Virus record (IMG/VR): IMGVR_UViG_3300008448_000352 | Span: 1-33,108 of that record | DNA from: a virus | Strand: one strand, 5' to 3' | Length of the DNA stretch: 33,108 nt | Shown: piece after piece, positions 27,069 to 33,108 of the stretch | How the letters are laid out: each line of letters starts with the position of its first letter | Position numbering within the stretch: the stretch's first letter is position 1 | Translations under genes and position numbers: made by a program | Notes under the pieces: model-generated | What the model was told of the DNA's origin: nothing | Seen by the model: the letters and a program-made list of their open reading frames with translations, nothing else | Databases searched by the model: none

Positions 27069-28268
27069 TTAGTTTAATTTAATTTGTGGACCAGGTAGGT
27101 CTTTGTTTATACTTCCTCGGGTAGATATTACCCACAACATTTTGCCTCGTGGCTTTACAGAACAATCACATTCGCCATCAGTTAAATATATCAGACAGGT
27201 ATATTTATCTTGGCTCTCATTATACAATTCTAAAACTGGGTCAAAGTAAGTACCACCACGACCATGCACTTCTATCTTATCTCCCGCTTTATAGGGACCG
27301 ATATGACGGATGTGTGTATCACAGTGTACTACAGTAATATCTGCACCCGTCTTAGCGATATGGTCAATCTCGTGAAAGAACTCTTGTACCTCTGTATTAC
27401 TAACAGAAGCACTGGTGTCAATAGCAACTAAGATATGCTTGCGGTGTTTAATCTTAAGACCGGGGTTATCCTCGAATCTTTTATTAAACTTACGGCGTAA
27501 CTTCTTAGTAAATACTTTCTGACTACCCCCGGTAAAGCGTCTTAAGTATGCTTTCCAGTCAAACTTAGGTGGCTCACTATTATTTAGTCTATCCAATAGT
27601 GCTACAAGTTCTCCCGGTACATGACCACGAGACTTCTGTACTTGCTCTGCAATCTCCTTAAGTTGATGCTCCACTTGTTTCTGTACAAGTTTCTTTTCCG
27701 CTTCACTTAATTCATTGAATTCATCCCAAGTACTGTGATCAGGAACTTGATCGCCATCACCATAAGTTGGTTGACCTTGACCCATAGCCTTCATCATCTT
27801 CTCAAACTTACTAGTACCATCTCCATTATCTAACTGCTGTTGTAGTAAGTCATAATAAACTCTACAACCTGCTTTAGGTGGAAGGTTCATTGGAGCAAAC
27901 ATCTCATTATCGATTGTACATCCACCGTCGGGTAGATACATGCTATCAATATATTGATTGATCTCCAAGTCCATAGCTATGTTAGCTAGATTCTTATCTG
28001 CAAAGTCATTGTGTATAGTAAGATGGAAGAATGCAATATGCAATAACTCATGCTTCAGTAGACCAATGTGGTGCTCAGGACTTAGACTTTCCCAAAACTC
28101 TTCATTGATTGCCAACTGATAATTGATATTGTGTTTGCACACACCCGCCGTAGGAACACGTTTGCTCCATAACTTATTTAACCCAATGAGAAAGAGCCCA
28201 TAGAAGGGCTCCTTTAACATCAGTTCTTTACTAGCCTTCGCTAGACTTTCTTGTTTTGTAAACTTCAT
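27069..28268 (-). CDS. VWA-domain protein with N-terminal metallopeptidase-like (DUF2201-type) domain
   Basis: A 399-aa protein. The N-terminal domain has HELLHIAF (H73, E74, H77) followed by MDLEINQYID (99-108), the arrangement of DUF2201-type putative metallopeptidases. A Gly/Asp-rich linker (about 145-180) and a charged helix (185-215) follow. The C-terminal VWA domain carries a MIDAS: DTSAS (D284, S286, S288), GRGGTYFDP (T340) and LTDGECDC (D364). This domain pair commonly accompanies MoxR-type ATPases, and one is encoded directly downstream. The ATG overlaps the previous stop (ATGA). The protein may act as substrate adaptor for the ATPase; whether the HExxH site cleaves protein is unknown. 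Confidence 0.85.
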   Translation of the reverse strand: MKFTKQESLAKASKELMLKEPFYGLFLIGLNKLWSKRVPTAGVCKHNINYQLAINEEFWESLSPEHHIGLLKHELLHIAFFHLTIHNDFADKNLANIAMDLEINQYIDSMYLPDGGCTIDNEMFAPMNLPPKAGCRVYYDLLQQQLDNGDGTSKFEKMMKAMGQGQPTYGDGDQVPDHSTWDEFNELSEAEKKLVQKQVEHQLKEIAEQVQKSRGHVPGELVALLDRLNNSEPPKFDWKAYLRRFTGGSQKVFTKKLRRKFNKRFEDNPGLKIKHRKHILVAIDTSASVSNTEVQEFFHEIDHIAKTGADITVVHCDTHIRHIGPYKAGDKIEVHGRGGTYFDPVLELYNESQDKYTCLIYLTDGECDCSVKPRGKMLWVISTRGSINKDLPGPQIKLN

Positions 28269-28672
28269 TTACCTTTAGGTATTAATGTTAGTTGATACTT
28301 CTCCATAAATGTAAAACCAGCAACTTCTAATTGCTTCCTTAACTCATCTGAAAATCTGTTGATAAAGAATGCCATAGCAATTGGATCTATATTCTTATTG
28401 TCGTGCAAGACGTGATACATCTGATTCCAAGTTAACGCATTACCATAAGTAATACCGGTAAGTCCTTTTATCTTTTCTATAGTAGTCTCATCAAGAGCTA
28501 GATTTCTATACCCAGCTTCTTTGTACAACATAAGGATGTACGGTAGGTTAGCTTCAACATCTGAAGAATCAATAAGATTCTTAACTACAACCATGTTCTC
28601 TTTATCTAGAGATGTTGCCATAGACAACAAGTTCTTATACGTTACTTCGTCAAGTTTAAATACTTCTCCCAT
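28265..28672 (-). CDS. Hypothetical protein, 135 aa
   Basis: I do not recognise it. It is a helix-rich soluble protein, MGEVFKLDEVTYKNLLSMAT at the start, with LPYILMLYKEAGYRNLAL and WNQMYHVLHDN in the middle and the ending LTLIPKGK. It overlaps the VWA gene by ATGA, which suggests coupled expression with the MoxR/VWA module and a possible accessory role there. No motif or membrane segment is seen. Its length and its coding-type use of the frame support a real gene. Confidence 0.65.
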   Translation of the reverse strand: MGEVFKLDEVTYKNLLSMATSLDKENMVVVKNLIDSSDVEANLPYILMLYKEAGYRNLALDETTIEKIKGLTGITYGNALTWNQMYHVLHDNKNIDPIAMAFFINRFSDELRKQLEVAGFTFMEKYQLTLIPKGK

Positions 28673-28677
28673 TAGTC

Positions 28678-28800
28678 TTATTTTTTAAGTAATTCTTCAA
28701 GCTTATTTTCAAATTCATTTCTCATTTCATCTTCATCAAAGACTTTATTACCTGCATCATCTATATAATAATAGATACCTACTGTTATTTGATCTTCCAT
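28678..28800 (-). CDS. Small acidic protein, 40 aa
   Basis: The ATG shares a base with the stop of the DUF6915-like gene (TAATG) and the TAA ends five bases before the next start. The translation begins MEDQITVGIYYYIDDAGNKV and continues with an acidic helix ending EELLKK. It fills the only gap in this part of the block. A strand-rich start followed by a charged helix would suit a small regulator or inhibitor, but no family is recognised. Support comes from the exact coupling at both ends. Confidence 0.55.
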   Translation of the reverse strand: MEDQITVGIYYYIDDAGNKVFDEDEMRNEFENKLEELLKK

Positions 28801-29141
28801 TAGTCTTCAATTTTTAAAGTTTTTAACATCCATATTGGAGGGTTATTCATATTAGTGATCCACTCCTTTGCACTTGGTAAGTAACCATTGCAATCTTCTT
28901 TTACATGTTGCTCACCTACATAGCGAGTCATAACTTTTTTACCCTTAGAGTTAATGAAAAAGGGTCCGAAGACCCTCTCACATTCAAATATACCTTCACT
29001 GTGATGCCTAAATAATCTATGCATACTGTGACCATACCATCCTTTAGTTTCATCGAACCAATTATGGAGATGGAGGTATTCTTCAGGTTCACCGCCCCAC
29101 TTCTTAGCGGAACTGCGAGCATGATCATACGGATGCGCCAT
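28800..29141 (-). CDS. DUF6915-like protein
   Basis: I start the protein at the ATG at 29141, four codons inside the longest frame, because it overlaps the previous stop as TAATG and gives the family-like beginning MAHPYDHARSSAKKWGG. The 113-aa product has HLHNWFDETKGW, HRLFRHHSEGIFECERVFGP and TRYVGEQHVKED, many His/Asp/Glu residues that match, from memory, the DUF6915 family found in bacteria and phages. The His-rich pattern suggests a metal site or nuclease-like role, but no activity is known to me. It sits directly after a DUF6878-like gene. Confidence 0.7.
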   Translation of the reverse strand: MAHPYDHARSSAKKWGGEPEEYLHLHNWFDETKGWYGHSMHRLFRHHSEGIFECERVFGPFFINSKGKKVMTRYVGEQHVKEDCNGYLPSAKEWITNMNNPPIWMLKTLKIED

Positions 29142-29500
29142 TATTCTCCCCAATCTATGTTTACAAGATTAACAGAGCTATATGCATCAGCAAGACTCCT
29201 TACATAACCATCAACGTTTATTGTTGGCTCATCATCTTCAAAACTAATCATTACAGTACCGTAACCACCATCATTATTATACCAGTCATACTCATAATGA
29301 TCATGAAGTATACGATAAGCTAGGTCTTCAAGATCACCCTCAAACCTGTCGCTAAGGTCACCCCCATCTATATTATCTCCATGAAATTCTACATCTTCTA
29401 TCTGGCCAGAGTCTCCTCCGCCATCATATCTAATCTCTACACTTATTACACCTGCATCTTTTAATGCTGTGAATAACGTTGCTAATTTTAAACTTGCCAT
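29141..29500 (-). CDS. DUF6878-like acidic protein
   Basis: A 119-aa, very acidic protein with RYDGGGDSGQIEDVEF near residues 24-39, a segment I associate with DUF6878, and DHYEYDWYNNDGGYGTVMIS in the second half. The acidic surface is like that of DNA mimics or of proteins that bind basic partners. It begins one base after the GIY-YIG-like gene and its stop overlaps the DUF6915-like start. Function unknown; its pairing with DUF6915 suggests that the two act together or were acquired together. Confidence 0.6.
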   Translation of the reverse strand: MASLKLATLFTALKDAGVISVEIRYDGGGDSGQIEDVEFHGDNIDGGDLSDRFEGDLEDLAYRILHDHYEYDWYNNDGGYGTVMISFEDDEPTINVDGYVRSLADAYSSVNLVNIDWGE

Positions 29501-29501
29501 A

Positions 29502-29921
29502 TTACTTTTGTTTATAGAACCTTCCCAGTATGTTTGCGTTTAACCAGAAGTCTTTTTCTAGTACTTCACACATAAACTGGTACTTTACCTCTTGATAAGA
29601 AAGCTCCGTCTTGGAATAACATATCTTCAGGATAGTCCTTCTAATATCTACTCCCGCCTTGTGAGCCGCCTTAAGTTTTTCATTACTACTATAGTAGTTC
29701 TGATATACAATTTTTCTTACGCGCTTGTAAGTCTTCTTACGTTTATCCGTAGACAATGCCTTCTTAGAAAGCTTTGTCTTAACATCCGCAAAGAAGTTCT
29801 TCTTGCCTATGTAGGACATTCGCCTACCATCTAGAATAACATCCATCTGGTAGACAAACCCCACAGCACCATCAGGAATCATATCCTCGGTGAATTCTTT
29901 TAATTGGTAGATCCAACTCAT
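29502..29921 (-). CDS. GIY-YIG-like endonuclease
   Basis: The 139-aa protein has GAVGFVYQMDVILDGRRMSY with the following IGKKNFF, which corresponds to a GIY...YIG pair (here GFVY and SYIGKK). Next comes a basic stretch, then YQNYYSSNEKLKAAHKAG, RRTILKICY and a C-terminal LNANILGRF. This order matches phage GIY-YIG-type putative nucleases with the Y-x-S/N-L, I-L and N-x-I-x-G elements; E111 or E119 could be the metal-binding acid. It overlaps the primase gene by four bases. It may act in recombination or DNA processing; being part of the replication operon it is less likely a mobile homing enzyme. Family by eye. Confidence 0.6.
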   Translation of the reverse strand: MSWIYQLKEFTEDMIPDGAVGFVYQMDVILDGRRMSYIGKKNFFADVKTKLSKKALSTDKRKKTYKRVRKIVYQNYYSSNEKLKAAHKAGVDIRRTILKICYSKTELSYQEVKYQFMCEVLEKDFWLNANILGRFYKQK

Positions 29922-30895
29922 TTCTTTAGTGCTTCTTTTAATAACGGTTGTAGGAAGGTTCTTACCTTCTCTCTACCATATACTTTAACTGAATCGGACA
30001 GGTCCTTCTCAAGCTTTAGATGTACTGCAGGAAAACCAAAGTTGTCCTTATACTTTCTCATTGCTTTGACACCGGCATCATCGTTATCGAATAGGGTACA
30101 TATAGATTGATACTTAACTTTATATATGTCGATTACCTCTTGACGGATTGCAGTATTCTCACTGTCTGGTGCTACAACTTCCAGGTTGTATCCAAACTTT
30201 TTCAAACACATTGCATCCTTGAGGGAACTACATATAACTAAGTTAGGTACATCAAACTTTAACTGATCGGTACCCTGAACATAGTTCTTAACCTTAAGAA
30301 ACTTATGCTCCTGAACCTTAGGTTGATAGACTTTATAAATCTGTCCATCCTCTCTTGTATAACCATAGATATAATGACCCTTTATGTTTAGTTCATCAAT
30401 CACATGGTCCTCTTCTCTCTCCATCCTGTATGAGTCTAACGGTAAAACATTATACTCACTCAAGATATTAGAGTCTATACCAAACTGCATCCAGAAATCT
30501 GCATCCATTTTTGTCCACGCTCTTGTAGCATAGTCAGCTACCTGATAACTCGCGCGTTTCTTAAATGTATTTACAGAATACTCTCCCTTATTCTTAAGCA
30601 GGAATTCATTATAGTCTTCTATGATTTTATATATGGCACTGAGATAGTCAATGTTATATAGGTTCAGTACAAGATTTATATGATTGCCGCCCTTATCCGT
30701 AGAAAAATCCTTGTATAGATAATGATTATCCTTGTAATAAATACAAAAGCTTGGTGTGCGTTCTCCCGGGTTAAAGAGAGATTTAATTTTTACAGTTTGA
30801 CCAGTAAGTTTTTCTTCTAATTTACAATAAGCTTCGAATACCCATGTCTCAGGTACATCCGATATGTCGGATATCAAAAATCTAGTACTAATCAT
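29918..30895 (-). CDS. DnaG-type primase with Toprim domain
   Basis: This 325-aa protein has the DnaG layout. Residues 41-75 (NPGERTPSFCIYYKDNHYLY, then GGNHINLV) correspond to the CHC2 zinc-ribbon fold, but the usual metal-binding Cys/His residues are gone. The Toprim domain spans about 215-290 with LVICSSLKDAMCLKKFG (where the usual acidic residue before the turn is replaced by Ser) and LFDNDDAGVKAM (D270, D272). It should make RNA primers for the phage fork. It follows a UUCG-loop terminator and is coupled to the GIY-YIG-like gene by a four-base overlap. The missing ligands suggest a diverged enzyme that needs no zinc. Confidence 0.8.
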   Translation of the reverse strand: MISTRFLISDISDVPETWVFEAYCKLEEKLTGQTVKIKSLFNPGERTPSFCIYYKDNHYLYKDFSTDKGGNHINLVLNLYNIDYLSAIYKIIEDYNEFLLKNKGEYSVNTFKKRASYQVADYATRAWTKMDADFWMQFGIDSNILSEYNVLPLDSYRMEREEDHVIDELNIKGHYIYGYTREDGQIYKVYQPKVQEHKFLKVKNYVQGTDQLKFDVPNLVICSSLKDAMCLKKFGYNLEVVAPDSENTAIRQEVIDIYKVKYQSICTLFDNDDAGVKAMRKYKDNFGFPAVHLKLEKDLSDSVKVYGREKVRTFLQPLLKEALKK

Positions 30896-30909
30896 AAGGG
30901 TAAAATTAA

Positions 30910-30931
30910 GGGGGAATACGAATACTCCCCC
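30910..30931 (-). terminator. Intrinsic terminator with UUCG loop between SSB-like and primase genes
   Basis: The minus strand reads GGGGGAGTA-TTCG-TATTCCCCC, a nine-pair stem (one G-T wobble) closed by a TTCG tetraloop and followed by TTAATTTTA. It is placed right after the probable SSB gene and 15 bases before the primase start. It should make the SSB transcript abundant compared with the primase. Confidence 0.8.
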
Positions 30932-30942
30932 TGATAATTTTA

Positions 30943-31632
30943 TTATAATTCGAAATCACCCGCTACATCTGGTGTAGTCGCAGTGTTTTCACCGAAAGAG
31001 GCAACAGTTTCTGTCTTACTCTTCTTAATATGAACATCAGGATTAAACTTAACTACCTTACTGATAGCCTCATCAACAGACGCTGCTTCGTATGCAACAC
31101 CATCGCGAGACCACTTTGGTAAATACAAATCGTTATTTGTATAACCTTGTTTGTTTTGATACTCACGACCTGCAACACACATGCGTAAGAACTTACCGTT
31201 AAACGCTTTGTCTTTGTTCAATTGTGCAACCAAAGACTCGATGGTGTCATGCTTATTGTCTTGATCGTCCAACCAAGTTAGAATACCAAGGGCTTTGCAT
31301 AGATTGTGAACCGCCTTAACGATTTCCTCATCACGCTTGATAACAATACCGCTTTTAGTTTCACCATCTGCATAAGGGAATTCAGAGAATCTAATACGAC
31401 CCACCTGACCTTTGTAACGACCTTGCGTAGGGTCATCCTTGTCAATGAAGAAACCTTCGAAGTCGGCACCCATATCAGGACCTTCTACGTTTAGGATAAT
31501 GTTGTATGCCTCTTTCTTGTAAGGTACTGTATCCAAAATGATACTGTTTACTTTTACTACCTGTACACCAGGAGACAATGTCTTTGGAGTCGATGACCCG
31601 GATTCGCTTTTAATGTTTTTAGTGCTAATCAT
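30943..31632 (-). CDS. Probable single-stranded DNA-binding protein
   Basis: A 229-aa protein with strand-rich N-terminal two thirds (VQVVKVNSIILDTVPYKKEA, then FEGFFIDKDD and GQVGRIRFSEFPY) and a flexible Thr/Ser-rich C-terminus ending TTPDVAGDFEL. An acidic tip closing on a hydrophobic residue is typical of SSBs, which use it to contact replication partners. The position between a Sak4-like ATPase and the primase, followed at once by a strong terminator, fits a protein needed in large amounts. I do not see a textbook OB-fold signature, so the call rests on composition, tail and context. Confidence 0.6.
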   Translation of the reverse strand: MISTKNIKSESGSSTPKTLSPGVQVVKVNSIILDTVPYKKEAYNIILNVEGPDMGADFEGFFIDKDDPTQGRYKGQVGRIRFSEFPYADGETKSGIVIKRDEEIVKAVHNLCKALGILTWLDDQDNKHDTIESLVAQLNKDKAFNGKFLRMCVAGREYQNKQGYTNNDLYLPKWSRDGVAYEAASVDEAISKVVKFNPDVHIKKSKTETVASFGENTATTPDVAGDFEL

Positions 31633-31643
31633 TTTGTTAATTA

Positions 31644-32384
31644 TTAATCGATGTATACATTTTTCCAGTTAACTACTACCTTTTCATCTACAAGTTCAGA
31701 TAATTCTATCTCCTTGTTTCGTAGATGTTCGGGCCTTGCACCACATGATATCTCATCAGTGGTTTTAAAACTTAGTATGTTCTTATTACCGCGGCGAAAC
31801 AAATAACCAATTGCATCAGAGTTAGAACTAGCAATACGTTTAAGTTTACCAGTTAAATCTAAATCCAAAGAATTGAAATCGTTACCGTTCTTTTCTAATA
31901 AGGTGTCCTTAACGTGACCTACAAGTATAGTTCTCGGTGCCCAAGTCTTGATGTAATCAATAACTTTTGTGAATGCTTCCCTTAACCAGGGATATCCTGC
32001 ACCATTTGGTAGGTTAAGAATGCTACCGTATTTAGGCTTACCTTCAGTAGGCCAGTTCTTTCCCATCGGGGACTTTGTGTACAATAATTCAGCATAAGGA
32101 ATACACATCTCTTCTAATGCAGTGATGGTATCTACTGCTACATAAGTATACGGATTACCCGCTTCCTTAATTGCAGCACCGATATGCTTAATCTCTTCCA
32201 CACTACTAGCCTTAATCTTCATAGCGTCTACATAGTCGCTACCATTCTCAAGGTCTAGTATCAAACAGTTATCTAGTTGCGAAAGCACAGTAGTCTTACC
32301 GGCCTTTGGCTTACTAAATATAATCAGGTTCTTTGGACTCTTGTTAGTCGCCGGAACCTTGCTTGTAGGCAATTGAATCTCCAT
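31644..32384 (-). CDS. Sak4/RecA-like ATPase
   Basis: The 246-aa protein has Walker A SKPKAGKTT (24-32), an LILDLENGSD segment (41-50), Walker B YVAVDTITAL (D85) and later RTILVGHVKD, the RecA-fold pattern of AAA_24/Sak4 proteins. These bind single-stranded DNA and support strand annealing in phage recombination, usually with an SSB. The SSB-like gene lies 11 bases downstream. Length is usual for the family. No second domain or HExxH-like site is seen. The family call is fairly sure, activity inferred from relatives. Confidence 0.8.
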   Translation of the reverse strand: MEIQLPTSKVPATNKSPKNLIIFSKPKAGKTTVLSQLDNCLILDLENGSDYVDAMKIKASSVEEIKHIGAAIKEAGNPYTYVAVDTITALEEMCIPYAELLYTKSPMGKNWPTEGKPKYGSILNLPNGAGYPWLREAFTKVIDYIKTWAPRTILVGHVKDTLLEKNGNDFNSLDLDLTGKLKRIASSNSDAIGYLFRRGNKNILSFKTTDEISCGARPEHLRNKEIELSELVDEKVVVNWKNVYID

Positions 32385-32385
32385 G

Positions 32386-32922
32386 TTATTTAATTAAATC
32401 GTTTAACCATTTCTTCTTGCTAACAGGTTGCTTCAACATGATAGCGGCTAAATCTCTAATAGTAATCTGATCCAATGGTGCATCCTGATCAGGATCCATG
32501 ATCTCATCGAATCCGTCGAACACTAATTGCTTAGGTGCAACTTCTTCTTTAACAGATACATCTACCTTTTCCATCTCGGCAACTGGTATCAAGTATCTCT
32601 CATCAGCATTGGTATCCTTGTTAATTGCTTCATACTCCTCTTGCCAATAAGGATTATATCTCCACTTATATAGAGTTCTATTAGCATCATCTGGAACCAG
32701 GTCTCTGCTAACAAATTCTAAATAGAGATCGTAACCTTTACGAAGGTGACTAGGAAATAAACTAACATGCAATCCATCCTTACCGTATGGTCTATACGCT
32801 ATGGTAGGAACATATTGTTCGTCTAATGCTCCCGTAGAAGCAAGAACTTCTTTGTGATGTTCACGTAACTCGTTAATACGGGCACGTCTATCAACTGTTT
32901 TGTCTGTTGTTTTAATAGCCAT
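32386..32922 (-). CDS. Hypothetical protein, 178 aa
   Basis: Not recognised. The N-terminal half includes YRPYGKDGLHVSLFPSHLRK and DDANRTLYKWRYNPYWQEEY, rich in aromatic and basic residues. The middle is acidic (VFDGFDEIMDPDQDAPLD), and the end, DQITIRDLAAIMLKQPVSKK, is helical. Basic/aromatic sequence next to an acidic linker could mean a DNA-binding part with a partner-binding tail. It begins in the stop of the partial gene (TAATG) and ends one base before the Sak4-like gene, placing it in the recombination operon. Confidence 0.65.
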   Translation of the reverse strand: MAIKTTDKTVDRRARINELREHHKEVLASTGALDEQYVPTIAYRPYGKDGLHVSLFPSHLRKGYDLYLEFVSRDLVPDDANRTLYKWRYNPYWQEEYEAINKDTNADERYLIPVAEMEKVDVSVKEEVAPKQLVFDGFDEIMDPDQDAPLDQITIRDLAAIMLKQPVSKKKWLNDLIK

Positions 32923-33107
32923 TATCTTGTACTTAATCGTTTTTCTTGCGTAGGAGGTGCAGGTATCTCTACCACCCTCATCTTTTCAAATTCGCCTTTA
33001 AAGAAACTCATTCTAGTATCACCATTCCTACATTTCAGGAAGTGCATTACCATAATAGTTTCATCGTTAATGATATACCTGTCGGGTCCATAGTAACGGA
33101 TCTTAAA
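32922..33107 (-). CDS. Partial ORF, C-terminal 61 residues of an unknown protein
   Basis: The frame is open to the right edge, so the N-terminus lies outside the window. What is visible reads KIRYYGPDRYIINDETIMV, then MHFLKCRNGD and FEKMRVVEIPAPPTQEKRL before the stop. The stop overlaps the next start (TAATG), as elsewhere in this block. The fragment is strand-rich and then basic; it is too short to name a family. A replication or recombination role is suggested only by its neighbours. Confidence 0.6.
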   Translation of the reverse strand, partial: FKIRYYGPDRYIINDETIMVMHFLKCRNGDTRMSFFKGEFEKMRVVEIPAPPTQEKRLSTR

Positions 33108-33108
33108 G

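Noticed and set aside
1-33108. tRNA genes, CRISPR arrays, insertion sequences, integrase or attachment sites
   Set aside because: Nearly all bases are covered by coding sequence; gaps are under about 60 bases and none shows a cloverleaf, spaced repeats or mobile-element ends.

Overview
The window looks like about a third of the genome of a crAss-like bacteriophage (order Crassvirales), whose hosts are gut Bacteroidales. This is an inference from four things. First, there is a giant virion-type RNA polymerase ORF with a DFDID catalytic loop. Second, two long, tightly packed gene blocks converge. Third, the replication set (family B polymerase, Toprim primase, Sak4-like ATPase, PDDEXK nuclease, probable SSB) is typical of the group. 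Fourth, the DNA is AT-rich and starts are A/T-rich without clear Shine-Dalgarno sites, as expected for a Bacteroidota host. No capsid, portal or terminase gene lies inside the window. The standard code is used: TAA, TGA and TAG all end genes.

Plus strand, 1-17757. Two giant genes come first and overlap by ATGA. The first (5' end outside the window, more than 3,050 codons) carries the RNA polymerase core and, in the same frame, a complete superfamily 1 helicase. The second (1,911 aa) carries an N-terminal zincin motif (HEFAHP) and a hydrophobic segment near the C-terminus. Both fit proteins packaged in the virion and delivered with the DNA. A lysis cassette follows: YkuD-fold-like endolysin, two-TM holin, Rz-like inner-membrane spanin and a second spanin-like protein that overlaps it out of frame. 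Next come a 48-aa CxxC protein and four small, very basic proteins; three share an N-terminal MAKK..KAQ.G tag and two share a C-terminal GGSIKKKK tag.

Convergence point, about 17650-17760. The last plus-strand gene and the first minus-strand gene share stop-codon bases (TTAA). No spacer exists; a long imperfect hairpin lies inside the end of the plus-strand gene.

Minus strand, 33108-17754, read right to left. The order is: a partial ORF, a 178-aa protein, Sak4-like ATPase, probable SSB, terminator, primase, GIY-YIG-like protein, DUF6878-like and DUF6915-like proteins, a 40-aa ORF, a 135-aa protein, a VWA/metallopeptidase-like protein with its MoxR-type AAA+ partner, two tandem paralogs of unknown function, PDDEXK nuclease, a 186-aa protein, a 137-aa protein followed by a second terminator, family B DNA polymerase, a DUF932-like protein and two MazG-like nucleotide pyrophosphohydrolase-type proteins. 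Most neighbours overlap by 1-4 bases (TAATG or ATGA), which suggests translational coupling. The two terminators split this block and would lower expression of the primase and of the polymerase relative to the genes in front of them.

No tRNA, CRISPR array, insertion sequence, integrase or attachment site was seen, and there is no gene-free stretch longer than about 60 bases.
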